A stretch of 64,000 nucleotides of DNA, taken from contig NC_088313.1 of NCBI RefSeq assembly GCF_910592395.1, positions 2,730,501 through 2,794,500 on the forward strand, given 5' to 3'. The position numbers and the translations under genes were made by a program. Of the stretch, positions 22,826 through 35,359 are shown piece by piece. The stretch is from Lineus longissimus. Its lineage: Eukaryota; Nemertea; Pilidiophora; Heteronemertea; Lineidae. The notes under the pieces were generated by a model, which saw only the letters and a list, made by a program, of their open reading frames with translations, did not search any database and was not told where the DNA came from. Within the stretch, counting starts at the first letter, position 1; the number at the start of each line of letters is the position of its first letter.

Positions 22826-25800
22826 TCATTTCATTTCACCCAAATTGCCCCAACCCCACAGTAAGCCAACAACCTAAAACAACCCGAGCCACGGGTAATA
22901 TGCTAGTACTTACAATGTTCTCCATCTTCATTCTAGTGTATTCCTCTTCCATTTGGAGCCTCTTCTCTACCTCGTCTTTCATATCGCGCCTCATATCGGA
23001 CATCATTTCTTCATTTCGTTTTTGTATGTCTTCCAATAATTCGGCATTCCTCTTTTCTTCTTCAATTCGTTGCATTTCAAGTCCTTCCTTTTCTCTTTCG
23101 GCTTGCTCGGTCTTCCGCTTTTGCTCTATAAAGTAATGAACGTGTTGTCAATAAAACGAGTAAAACATCATTTGATACCTTATGCAATGGGTCATTCAGT
23201 GGCGTGTGCCTTTTGGATCTTATTAAACTGACCGAACGTGCTAAAGCAATGCCATTATTGACCCATATTTCTATACTTTGTACATTCGTGAACCACATTG
23301 TCTTATATTCCCTTTTTAAATGCAGGCAATATTTTATATCTTGATAAGATGCAAAAACCTAGGTGGTCAAGATGTACTTTGTATTGCTCATAATTATCAT
23401 AGAGGTCTTTAATAAAGATTTATTTACACACTGAGAAATCAGCTGACGTATTTCATTAGTTTTTGCCTGCCTGCACGACTTTATAATACACCCTCCGACC
23501 CACCTTCGAGCTGCCTCTGGTTTTCAGTGAGTGCATTGTCCATGGCCAGGATAACGTCTTCTTCAGCCCTCTTCTCTTCCAGGAATTCTAACAATTTTCT
23601 TTCTCTCTGAAAGAAGAAGTTTTGCGGGGCATTACACATGCTTGGCATGATCTTAACACTGGTCATATTCAGGGTTGCATTTGCACGAGGTCAACTTACA
23701 AGCGAAATCTTCCCAAAACTTCAGACTTACAAAGAACTGGATTCTTATTCTGAGATACCAGGAAAATGCATGGTTAGCTCTTAAATTTCAAAATTTTCTA
23801 GGGAGGACCCCAGATGGCGGATATCTGACGTATAGTTCCAGCTTTATCAAGTCTCCTATTCTTTGAGGAGTGTTTCTACGGTTATAGCAGATCTACGGTT
23901 GCCTATACACATACAACAATCATTGTACATCGACTTACCATGACGCCCAATCCACTGATCTGTCTGTACTTGTCCTTTAAGTTGCTCATGTCAGTACGGT
24001 ATTCCTGGTAACCCCCAGGACGATTGTACCCATTGACCTTCTTGGCCTGTAGCTGTTCATTAAAAGCCTGGAGTGTAATATCACACTTCTCCTTCGACAG
24101 ACGTTCGTTTTCTTCGATGTAGAATATTTTCTTCGCGTTGAGAGTTTGCTGAAGCAAAAGAAGCAAGTTACGTCATAGGGAACGTGAAGAAAAGAAAAAA
24201 AATCATGTTAAATTTTGGGAAAAGCCGACAGAAATTCGAGGGTGAGGGGTGAAATTTATCACCAAAATCTGAATTTTCTGAAATATCATCTCAGATACAT
24301 TTAAATCAGGGTTTGGGTCACTTTTACCACTGTTTAGACCATCAACAAAACATACACCAATATGTGTCACTCCTTGTGGTCTAGGCATTACAACAACCCA
24401 TTCCTTAAAATCTGGAATTTCTGAAAGAGGGAAGGGGTCTGATGAATTTCGTGGGTTTTTTCCTGAAATTTTACAATGTCTTCTTGTGCATGATCCCATA
24501 ACTATAACATCGATGATATATGAGGTTCTGACCGTCTGTCATTTTGCCAAAGAACGTGTTCATTTTCTACCGGCATGCTGATGAAGTTCTCTCATTTGAT
24601 TTCACAAGCCTGACCCCCTCGGCTTGTTCCTTATACACTAGTATTCTTAAACTACCAACTTTCACGACTCAGCGTGCTTTTTAACCACAAAATACTCGCC
24701 AATGACTGGGACATTCTTTTAGATTGCCATACCTCAAGTACTTTGATGAACTCTTTTATTTCATCGTCCTCGAGTATAACATCTGCACATATCCGCGCTG
24801 ATATCGCTTTCAATATGGCTTTGTGCTGATGTTCAACGTCGTCCATTGACTCAGTTGGCATGTTGTGTTTAAAACTATCCATAGCTTGGCCGTATAGCGA
24901 TTCGGCTTGTTCAAGCGCTCTCCTGTTTTCCTCTGCCTTTAGGTCTTCCAGCGCCGAGGAGATATTTGGAACATCTTTGTTACGGTAGGCGTTGACGTAA
25001 GTCTCGACCAACGTGGCTACCTCTGAAAAATGAACAAAATGAACAAAACGAAGCATTGTTTTGATCATCCCAATGACTAAAACCCTTTCGTGCCTAAAGC
25101 AGACTTTTTAAGAGGTAGCAATTTACATGTAAAAAACATTTAATAGACCATTATTGGGATGTGAAGAAGACAAACCTGTCACTTTTTTGGTCAAGGCAAA
25201 ACAAGGCACCATCTCCCCCAGATGATTACATTTCATGTTAAGTATGTACACTTTTAATTTTCTTTTCTTTATTATCGGAAAATATGTTAGACATTTTCTA
25301 AATTGGCATTATGAATAAATGCTTGGTGATATTTTGATGATGACCACATGTGAAAACTGCCCTGAAATCAGGGGGAATACGCATGGTCATTTTCCAGTTT
25401 TATCCAGAATTATAATACTAGTATTAAAACCGTTTATAAATTTAGTATCAAAACCATTACTTGAGCTCATCAGTGTCTCAACTTGTGATCGGATTTTTTT
25501 ATGCAAGTCATAGTGTCTGTTTTAATTCTAAATGAATGTTTCATTCGTCACGGCTAACTTACGACGGCCATTTATTTGTCTTCCATTCTGCAACACCTTG
25601 GACTTGCTCTCAAATAAGATGTACTGAAGCAATTTATTCATGGTTTCGATGAAGTCCTCATTCAGTTGATCATCGGCAACAGTGTCCATCTTTAACAATA
25701 CACTCCTTCTGGCTGCTGGTATATCCAAGGTGAAACATTTCCTTCGCGGAAAGTACTTCTTGATTGAATTCCGTGTCTTCGCCCTCTGTCCTGTCTTGTC

Positions 25801-28125
25801 ATCATTGTTATCAACAGCCAAGACACTCTCGAAGTACTCGTCTGCCGTGATTTCCCTCCCGTTCTCTTCCAGGTTAACGTGGCAATCTCTAACGACGTAT
25901 ACCAACTCTGGGAAGAACTTATGGAAGTTGTCATCATCTCCTTCTTTCTTTGCTTTCGAAACTAAGTACTTCGACATTTCAGCAGTAAAGATAGGCGAAG
26001 TTAAGGAAGGGATAACAACGTTATTGTACATAATAAACGTACTGCCTCCTATGACGTGTGAATTTGTCTGATCACTGAAATCGAAAGATATGGCCCAATG
26101 CTCATCTCAAGCAGTATTGGAATCAAATGTAAGTGGTTTCTTGCAGCCCTGACGGGTATGTCGCCAGTCCATTCATAATATTTCTGCACAAGAAAAACAA
26201 TTCACTCTGTAGAATTAAAAGCTAAGAAGGGTCTATATAAATGGTCTAATGATTCAGAAAGGATACTTCAGCTTCTCAAATGCAACTTCGTCAATTGCCT
26301 TTGATCCATTGTAGATCATGGTGTCTGACAGAAGGCAGGTAAGAACAAAAAGCATCGCGTCACGTTGCGTGTCTCCCTAAACATATATATACTTATTTTG
26401 ACTATCTAAATGCAATCGCAATGCTAAATGCAATCGGAATGTGTAATTTATTTATATTATATGCATATGAGCTGATCATCTGAACAACTTTAATGACTTC
26501 AAATGGCTCGATCGTTCTTGCCATGCTTTGTCCGATTCTGACAAGGTAGGAAGTTTCAGGTACTTATAGGGGGACTATACGCAGGAGTATGGGGCTAATT
26601 TGGTCATCTTCAAGTGACTAGTATACACAGTAAGGGCCCCTGGTCATGTCGTAAGACTCAGCATTAAAAATATTCCTCGTACAAGCGTGAATCATTTCGA
26701 CGTACTGTGAGATGTGAGAGACCCCTATTGGCGACTTCGTATAACTTTATCTTGCCTACCTAGCTGCTGCCTATATTGTCCCTTTAAGACTTTGAAGTTT
26801 CCGATAAAATACAGCATTTTGTTTTTGACCAGACTAGGATTTATTGGGGCTTGTAATTTCTATCTTCTACGAGGATCTGTTCATCTCTCTTCCTCGCTCA
26901 ATACTAAGGGCAATGGGCTTTAAACACGTTGAAAAATATACATCACGCTACCTTTTTCGTATCGCCGACGCCTTCTGTGTCCAGCAGAGCAAGCTTGCAG
27001 TCAGGTGAGCTTGGATGATCAATTAACATCAGCCACATTCCCTTGGTTTCAGGCTCGGACTTGTGGCCAACTGTAAACTCTTAGATGAAAAATAATTACA
27101 TGTACCAATTTAAATGCAGTATATAATGATTGCAGGTACTAACATATAATGTAAATATGGATACCTAAAAAAAGACTAAAGCAGTTGGTGATCCGTAATC
27201 CTCGTTTGTTTCTCGAAAATATTTCTACGTGTCAATCCGTCGATGATTTCAGGATGTGACCAATCAGCAAATATTACATTTTTTTGAGAGAAATTCCACT
27301 CAAAGAATGTAAAAGTATCGTATAGTTTGAAATCAAGAAATGTCCGGAAAACACATATTTTGGGCACTTAATTTCCTTTTTCTCTAGGTAAGGACCCCCA
27401 CACCATTAAATAGGAGGGTTAAAATTAGTTAGTTGCTTCTTGGAGAGAGGCGCACTGAAAAATCGTTGTGCTTTGCCCCCACCCCAAAGCCACCATACCC
27501 ACATACAGGTTTTCTTTGCCTATAATGTCTTCTATACCTTCTTGTGCAACTGAAGATGTACCATACATTTAATTAGGCTCACCCACAAAGGGGTATTATC
27601 AGGAGTGGGTGTGAATACTCAAGAAATCTTTGTAGTAAACTCCGCCCTCTAGGCCTCGTCTTGCTCGGTTACATATGATTATTCAAGAACCACTATTATG
27701 TACCCAATCGAGCCTCATTGCCATGTCACCCAAAGACGTTTTAGGCAAGGATAACCTGTATATACAACAAAGCGTACGAATTACCAAGTATTACAGTCTA
27801 CATGATATTTCGTCATAATTATCATTTTGATGAGATAATTATTTTTTAAATTCCTTTAAATATTAAACCACTAATATATGCCTAACATATACTTACTTGG
27901 CCCCTTAACCAATTTGGACAACCTAGACAGTAAATAGGATTTGCCAGTTCTGTAAGGTCCAACAGCCGAAACGACCACAAGTTTCTGAGTGACTTGCTTT
28001 AATTCATCAAGCGCCTCCTTATTCAACGCCGGCAGATATTTTCCGTCAGAAGCCCTCTCGGTTTTAATGAAATTCTTGGCACCATTGAAGATTGTTTGGG
28101 ACTGGAATGACGAAGCACTGTCCAT
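22826..28125 (-). CDS. guanylate-binding protein-like large GTPase (complete, 9 exons)
   Basis: Exons on the minus strand: 27897-28125, 26952-27079, 26267-26376, 25563-26074, 24733-25022, 23939-24148, 23504-23606, 22914-23125 and 22826-22873. All joins are GT-AG and phase-consistent, giving about 613 aa (human GBP1 has 592). The P-loop is GPYRTGKS (56-63). The TKG before W92 fits the switch region, DTEGVGD (110-116) is the G3 motif, and VVRD (about 216-219) is the RD-type G4 motif of GBPs. The GTPase domain spans roughly 1-326; a helical C-terminal region with a PGGY segment and a long charged coiled part follows. There is no CaaX box; it ends LLWGWGNLGEMK. GBPs are GTP-driven, self-assembling immune effectors. 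Residues 156-190 look like extra sequence relative to vertebrate GBPs. An ATG at 28170 would add 15 residues. Confidence 0.92.
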
Positions 28126-28161
28126 GGAAAAGCAATATACAAGTCGAAATAACAAATTAGA

Positions 28162-28169
28162 TGACGTCA
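28162..28169. promoter_or_regulatory. CRE-like palindrome TGACGTCA
   Basis: A perfect cAMP-response-element-type palindrome lies 37 bp upstream of the chosen GBP start codon. It overlaps the alternative upstream ATG, so it may instead be transcribed or coding. A TATA-like box was not clear. Confidence 0.3.
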
Positions 28170-29738
28170 TAGGGAGGCCGATCGGGGCATTATTGTCAGA
28201 TCCAAGTTCACATCGCCTTTGGTTTGACCTTGTTGGAAGCTACAGTGTATAAACAGTTCATATATATTTACTAGTACAGAATCATAATAATTGATTTGCC
28301 ACCTCCACTCCTAGCTAAAGTCACCTCAGCCTCAGGTAAAACATTCCAGATTTCATTAACGCCAAGTGTACAGAACTTTTGCAGCGCTTCCCTTTAGTCA
28401 AAATAACATTCATAGGCGTAGTATTGGATTGTCAGATGGGTGGTAGACTCTTTCACCGGCCGTTCACTATAACTAAGTCCCCCACTTCAGCCACCGCTAG
28501 GTATAGGGATGAGATTACGAAGTCTGGAGGGTAGGTAGTGGCGTTTTCCAAAATGTTAGGGGGTTTCGTGGTGAGTTTTTAAGATGTATATCAGCAGTTT
28601 AATTTTCACGGCAAATTCAAAGATTTTCCAAGGGAGAAGGGAGGCCTATTGCATCCCTGGCCCGATCCGTTAGCCTCACGCCTATGATTTCAAGATTTAT
28701 TATGCATTAAAGTGGAATGATATGTATGTCCATTTTGACAGTTTCTTTTGTTAACATTTCGTTACCCAGATATACAGTATAGATGATAGATGATTCTGCA
28801 ATCCCAAATTTATGATTGAAACAGACAAATCATATGAGAAACTAACAGTTCGCAATTTTTTTTCGATCCGGGTCTGTCATGCACTAACCAGGCAACCATT
28901 GCCATCATGTTTATAAATTTGCCAATTCACTTGTTTGCAGGCAGATAACGAGGTCAGGTCTGTGTTCCATCAAGGCTTCCATTATTTGCGCAACACTCGT
29001 AACATTATTAGGAAAGTGAAATATCATACCATCTCTTTACCAGCCATTTCTAATACATGTACCATTAAATCTATTGGGATTCCTCTGCGACTTTCAATAA
29101 GAATCAAGTATATGTGTATAAAGGCGACAGCTTGGGCATGAAGTATGTTGGTTTTCCATAGAAAGATGGCTTCCACCAGGACAAAGGATAATTGAAAAAT
29201 TATAGATCTGCAATAAACATTGCACTTGGATAGGGTGTAACCATAGGTCTCAGTAATCTACAACCCATGCCCAAAACTGCCTCTTTCCGCTCGCAAAAAA
29301 TCATTAATGGAGAACAGCATCAGTGAAACTACAAGTGACGGCGGAATGTGGGCAAGCAGGGTCATTATCAGGGGTGAAACATAGATGCTCTGAGATGCGA
29401 TTTCAGACCATTTTCGACATTAAATATCACTGTTACTGAACCTTTAATGATAGGAAATTTTAGAAATGTAGATGCGATTTCAGTCCATTCCTGACGATAA
29501 ATTATGTCAGAAAGCATCGAGCAGGAAATATTTTCCTCGCATCTGAGGCCAAAATAGGTTGAAATATTTCAACAGCATTAATAAATCGTTGGTCGTCAAG
29601 AGCAGAGGGGGGGGGGGGAGCGGCTGGACACGACCCTGGAACATTTATAATAAGACTAGAGCCCCTGCCGGGGACGGGTAGGAGACGACCTATGGAGAGA
29701 CGACTTTTTTTAGCAGCTTACTCGAACGCAGATTAGGC
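28170..29738. other. intergenic, nothing recognised
   Basis: No supported exon or repeat family on either strand apart from short G runs near 29609-29620. Confidence 0.4.
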
Positions 29739-30020
29739 CTATTCATACAAATTAGAAAAAAGTCTGGGTGGCTTCTTGAGAATAAACCGTTCCATAATGT
29801 CTTCAACGTTGATGTTTACTCTTCTGTATGTATTGAGTAACACAAGGGCACTCAGGCGTTCCTCTCTCATTGTTGATCGCAAAGTCGTCTTTATGCCACG
29901 AACAGCAGAAAATGATCGTTCCGCTTCACAGCTGGTGACTAGTATCAAACAACCAAGTTGGAGTAAAGTATGAAGATTTGGAAACAGGTCATTCGGGCAA
30001 CATTTAGGTGAAGTGAGGAC
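29739..30020 (-). pseudogene. hAT transposase C-terminal remnant (ZMYM1-like type)
   Basis: The minus strand reads LFPNLHTLLQLGCLILVTS, then CEAERSFSAVRGIKTTLRS, TMREERLSALVLLN and a short end with stop at 29739. The 'E-ERSFSALRRIKTYLRSTM..ERL' signature is the hAT dimerisation domain. Nothing recognisable remains of the catalytic core upstream. A GC-rich stretch at 30259-30304 ending GGACAAGCCCCTG resembles a hAT-type end but lacks a partner. Confidence 0.8.
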
Positions 30021-30304
30021 AGAATCTGGTGAATTTCCCGAATCAATCTACCTCCCACGCCAGATCTCTAGCTCAGTCTGTAAACTACCAAGAATCCCCA
30101 TGACGTCAGGCACGAAAATAAGTCGGCGGGAGGCTACCTAACCAATCATGCGGAATGGGATGTTTGAGCGAATTTTGAAATTCTATGTGTTAAAAATGCG
30201 GTTTCCAGGCATCTTGAGGGATATACTTGAAGAAAAAAAAAGGTATGTTCTGCGCGAGCAGGGGGGGGGGTCCGGACCCCCTGGACCCCCCTGGACAAGC
30301 CCCT

Positions 30305-31359
30305 GATTATCCTCTTGTCTAGATATAATTAGCACGCCAAGTTGTCCTTAAAGTACGATGAAATCAATTTTAAAAGTCGAAATGATTTAGTGGATCAAAC
30401 AATCAGAAGCTGAGTCTGTAGTCATATACGCTAGAACTTATACTCACACTCGCCATTTTCGTCTCCGACAGCTATTTGTGTAATACTGCAATGTCTTGAT
30501 CTCCCTCGACAGCCTGGTTTACGCCCGGAATGACGAAAATCCTGGTATGGGCCGCTTATAATAACGTTGTCCGCTCTCCATGCAGATCTAAGGAATAATT
30601 GATATTCTCTCTGCCAGAACTAATATTAATTATACCGTGAGGTCCCGGATGTGACACACAAAATGTGATGATATCCGAATCAGCAGATCAAGAGCGATCG
30701 ATCAGTCCCCATAACACCTACATAGAAAACCCACAAATATATAACCAAGGACATAAAAGAGTGATACTTGTATTATTTTTCCGATTGTGTTAAAAAGTTA
30801 ATTTTGGGCTGATCCCGAGCCCGATCCCATATCTTCACTCGCCTGTTATCCACTTCACGAATCGTGGAGTAGCGGATACAAAATGGTGGCCGGTGTTGAC
30901 AGCCGTGAAACGAAGTACATGTAGCATACGAGACTGCACAGGAGTCTAGAGGGGATCGAGTCCAAACATGCCATTTTGAAAAATAAATGCCCACGGGGGT
31001 TTTCAATGGGAATCACCAAAAGCTGGTTTGTTTTTTTAAAAAGGGCTAGTAATGGGCTTCTGGTATCAATATTCGTGATGTCTAACTTACACTTTCTCCA
31101 CAAAATGCCAATCGATTTTGACGAAGATTTTTATTCAGTAAAAAAGAAATATTGTTCCCGTAAAAGAGACACATATTTATTCAAGAGACGAGTAACCAGT
31201 TTTAGGACGAAAGGAGGGTGCCGCTTTGAACCTGCAGCATAAAATGGCACATGTCGTCAAAAATCGTATTGGTCCTCTTGTAGCTATTGAGGTCCTCATG
31301 AGGTCAAAGGTGAAAAAGAGCCCTATAATACATACGTAAAACAGTTTATTATCAGACCA
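30305..31359. other. intergenic, nothing recognised
   Basis: No supported feature; open frames are short and without splice or motif support. Confidence 0.4.
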
Positions 31360-31404
31360 GTCTGCAAGAATATCGCAGACAGGTCTGTAAGAATATCGCA
31401 GACA
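31360..31404 (+). repeat. 22-bp direct repeat pair
   Basis: GTCTGCAAGAATATCGCAGA and GTCTGTAAGAATATCGCAGA (each plus CA) at 31360-31381 and 31383-31404; each unit is itself partly self-complementary (GTCTGC…GCAGAC). Confidence 0.85.
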
Positions 31405-31455
31405 TTCCAAAAAGCTATTCTTGCTCGATCACATGCCCTGTCAATGTCTTGCTTC

Positions 31456-31478
31456 CCAGCATATACCGTATATGCTGG
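31456..31478. repeat. perfect 23-nt palindrome
   Basis: Arms CCAGCATATAC / GTATATGCTGG around a single C. Confidence 0.95.
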
Positions 31479-31484
31479 AAGGTA

Positions 31485-31517
31485 CCTCAGGACATATTTG
31501 GCAAATATGTCCTGAGG
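31485..31517. repeat. perfect 33-nt palindrome followed by a T run
   Basis: Arms CCTCAGGACATATTTG / CAAATATGTCCTGAGG around one G, six bases after the first palindrome and followed by GTTTTTTT. Confidence 0.95.
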
Positions 31518-31524
31518 GTTTTTT

Positions 31525-32731
31525 TACATGTATCAAAGTTGATGATCATTAACTCTGATGCAATTGTGTGTATCCTAAATGGAGTAAAAATGAGTGTATC
31601 GGAAAAAAATTATAAACTTTAAAATAAAGCTGTCGTGTAATTTTTTATTTTGTGGACACTTGGTAAATCCGGGTGCAATATTTCAGCAAAGACACCACCT
31701 GACTAGCCTGGCCTGAAAGAATGTTTATCAGGGACATCTCGCGAACTTTTCACTTCTTTTTGCAATCTCTTTGGCTTTAATAGAACGAATAGGTCACGTC
31801 CTTCTTTTCATGCATATTTTTGTAAACTATATTAATTGTCACTTGTGAGCATCTACTCAATGGGTGCATTCAAATCTTGACACCAGAGGGGCTAATTTCG
31901 TTCCTCTTGGTGGCATCCATTGGAAAACAAATTGTATAATTTGAGACTAGTGCCTGGTTAAATTAGTTAGCCAATGAACAGGCATTAGTCAGCAAGATTA
32001 ACATCTGGAGCGGACAGAAATTGCATACGTGTATCAAGAATAAATTATACTGCAACTTCGGTAAAAAAAGACTACATGCATGAAAGACACGTTTTTCGAG
32101 ATAGTCTTGGGGAAGTAAATTTAATTTGGTAAATTTCTGCCCCCAAATCGGGTGAGTGAATGTTCAAAGTCGCAACCACACAACACAATGAACCACTGCA
32201 CTTGTACATTGACCAGAAAGGTTTTTGAAACTTATCAAGATATACTGGGAGTATGATACCACGAGGTTCCGGGTGCTGCATGTGTCAAGATTATTTTCCC
32301 GTTACGCCTGGCGGCACAATAATTGACCGATAACACAGGGCATGCACTTGGTGAACGTGTGGTCATCCCTAAAAATAGCGCGGGATCATCTGACCATCGA
32401 AACTAGGCGTTAAATTAGGTTAAATTCCACACATCGCACAGCGGAGTCTATTTCAATGGGCCAATCAAAACAAGGATATCTCCCTACTACAGCCTCGGTC
32501 TCATGAATGTTCGCCTTTTCAGGTTCCATATTTGCAATACATCCTGTGGCGCATGGTACTCTCACCGAGGTTGGCATCTCGCAATTTCGTATTCCGCATC
32601 TCGCGGTTTATAATAAGCCCCAGATCATTACAAAAAAGGCCGGGGGTATTTAGCAAGCCACGCGCTGATCAAGTATCAAGTATTCTTTTGTTAAGTGAGC
32701 CCGGTGTAGAAGTTTAAAATGTTATGGGATA
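31525..32731. other. intergenic, nothing recognised
   Basis: No supported exon. Several stop-rich reading frames only. Confidence 0.4.
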
Positions 32732-32812
32732 GAATGCCCGGGAAACAAAGGATTCTATTATGCGCTTCAATCTCTGAGCTATTGACGGCCAGGGTCTCTG
32801 GAACCATATTGC
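32732..32812 (-). repeat. dispersed repeat, copy 1
   Basis: Imperfect match (roughly three quarters by eye) to 41785-41882, sharing TATTATGCGCT, ATCTCTGAG and GGACCATAT/GGAACCATAT blocks. A weaker third match lies near 51159-51190 (CTCTGAGCTATGGAGGC). Confidence 0.5.
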
Positions 32813-32854
32813 AGAATACAACATTTTATAAATGGGGATCATTTATTACATGTT

Positions 32855-34512
32855 TACATTTCTTTCTTAGTTAACTCAATGATGAACCACGGATACTGTC
32901 CAACGGGGTTTGTTCGATCTAGAGTTGTTCCCATTCCTAAAAACAACAAGAAGTCGCTGAATGCGTCTGATAATTATAGAGGGATCTCACTGAGTAGTGT
33001 TATTGGAAAAATATTGGATAAGATATTCCTAAAAAAGTATGAGAATGAGTTACGGACATCCGATGCCCAGTTCGGTTTCAAGTCTGGTCTGTCCACAGCG
33101 ACGTGCAGTACGGCTATAAATGAAGTGATCAATTATTACAAAAGTTGTAAAACTGCAGTTTATTGCGTAATGCTTGACGCAAGCAAAGCATTTGATTGTG
33201 TTCATTTCGTCAAGTTATTTCGTCTCCTTCTCAGGAAAGGGCTGTGTCCATTAGCAGCTGGGCTCTTAGCCAATAGTTATACCCAACAACGTGAACAGGT
33301 TCAGTGGGGGAAGAACATTTCTGGTGAGTTTACTGTTTCCAATGGCGTCAAGCAGGGCGGGGTGCTTTCTCCCGTTCTATTTGGAATTTATCTTGATGAG
33401 CTTATCAACAGTCTAAAAACTGACGGAATCGGCTGCCATGTTGGCAACATATTTTGTGGTATATTTGCGTATGCCGATGATGTGATTCTGTTGGCACCAT
33501 CGTGCGATGGATTAAAGAGGATGCTAAATACAGCTCATAATTTTTCTATTGAATTCAGGTTATCTGATAACGCATCAAAGAGCAGAGTTCTAGTTTTCGG
33601 GTCAGGTGACCCACCAGGAGAGATTGTATTTGAGGGTACAAGGGTTAAAATTTCTACTGAAGAAATTCATTTGGGCATTCTTATTGGCCCTGATCTTCGT
33701 CGAAGAAGGGTTCATGTTTTAGTAAATGACCTTTACAAACGGACTAACATGTTAATGGCTCAGTTTAGGTTCGCCGACTCTGAAATAAGATATAGGTTGT
33801 TCAAAAGTTTTTGCATGTCTTTGTACGGTTATCAGCTATTAGATGTCTCGAAGCCATACATGCAAGAGTTATATATTGCGTGGCGCAAATGTACACAATG
33901 TATTCGGCAGGTTTTGTGTTTGCCTCATCGCACTCATAACGATTTGTTACCGGACATAATTAAAGACTGCAGTATTCAAACTCAGTTGGAGAAGAGGTTA
34001 GTAAAATTCATCAATGGTTTGAGGAAGTCAGGAAATTCATTAGTGAAGGTTACTGTTGGGTTACTCTTTGCCTGGAGCACATCATCGGTAGGGAAAAGTA
34101 TTACTGAGTTAGTACAAAGGTATAGCTGGAAGAGGGATGAACTACCAAGTGAATATGTCATGCTAAGGGAAATAAATCGGGGAGTTAGGGGATTTGAGCA
34201 AAATCTGGTTGCCACCCAAGTAAGGGAGTTGATTGAAATCAGGGAGACAGGGGGTCAGATTTTGACAATAGAGGAGATTAACATATTGATAACGTTTTTG
34301 TGTAACGGGTGATCTCAGAGTACCGGTTGATCTAACAGTACGGTATATGTTTAGTATGTTGGTGTTTACAGTCCGGGTTAACATTTATACTTTATATATA
34401 CAGATTGTTGATGTATTTCTGCACTTGCACCCAACTCTGTATTCTTTTTTGCACAATCATTTATAATTGTAACTGTACGTTTCAATTTGAAAGTACGAAT
34501 AAACATATACAA
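32855..34512 (+). pseudogene. 5'-truncated LINE with reverse transcriptase
   Basis: One uninterrupted frame to 34312 (477 codons from the first ATG; coding similarity begins upstream, near 32855). RT motifs: RVVPIPKNNKK, NYRGISLSSVIGKI, QFGFKSGLSTATC, MLDASKAFDCV, NGVKQGGVLSPVLFG and FAYADDVILLAPS. The endonuclease and ORF1 are missing, typical of incomplete target-primed insertion. AATAAA at 34498-34503 lies near the 3' end. It differs from the 14-21 kb LINE (intact YADD, different sequence), so it is another family. It has no stop codons, suggesting recent insertion. Confidence 0.88.
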
Positions 34513-35359
34513 TAGGGCCGGACACTTTTTCCAGGGGGCCATTTGTTACTGTTACACCGGTCCGATGAACAGGTTAAGATTTCCCTGGTCTCTGTCCTGA
34601 TAATCCTCTTTTTTCTAAAACTGTCAAGGAATTTCTGAGAATGCACTTACAGGACTAGTATGAATACTTTTTTCTGAGACACCCGGCCTGTTCAGTAGCT
34701 CGGACACTGTCACCATGCATGTATCGGGTGGATTCGAATGAATTATCGACTTACTCATTTAAAGAGAAAAAAAACTGACACCATCACAATTATGTGTAGT
34801 TTACTGATCATGTTGTCATCAAATGGAGATGGTTATAATACAAGTCCATGATAATTACACCTGGCATCGTATTCCATTGTATAGACGACCATGGCGACAA
34901 AGACAATCGAGTGCAGGTGCATCATCTTACACGGAAATACTTCACGCATATAATTTTTTGTTTGTCGGTTGTTGGAAATCAGTCATGATGCATCCGTACA
35001 TATGTTTTTTACGATATAATACGAAGCCATGTTACAGGATGAAGATTGTCGGCGCCCAAACGCGGGCAGTGGGTAGAAACCCAAATTTAAGCCTGGTGCC
35101 CAGCTTCGACGTACGCGGCATATTCTACGTCAAAGCCAGGTGTTTTCAACCATTTTATTGCAACGTGCTTCTATTAGCATCATAACTACTCCTTGGATAC
35201 ATTGTGTTGTGTCATAGCAAGTGACGATTCGTAAACTCGTTGTTTCTCGTCTCGAAACTCGATGGTCTTTCGAAAAGCATTGCTAATCAACTGAACTGAT
35301 GTTTCTATTGCAAACATGTCACAAGAGTTTTGAATCAAGAAAAAATACATACATGTAGA
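34513..35359. other. upstream region of the receptor gene
   Basis: No exon or transposon is recognised. Presumably holds the receptor's 5' untranslated region and promoter, but no clear TATA box was identified. Confidence 0.4.

Noticed and set aside
24203-24499. 98-codon minus-strand frame in GBP intron 5
   Set aside because: It lies between two well-placed GBP exons, has no recognised motif and no matching splice phase.
28170-28170. Upstream GBP start codon
   Set aside because: Not excluded, but the ATG at 28125 has a G at +4 and gives an N-terminus of usual GBP length.
35330-35359. Ten extra N-terminal codons of the receptor
   Set aside because: The upstream start is TTG; the first ATG in frame is at 35360 and begins a signal-peptide-like sequence.
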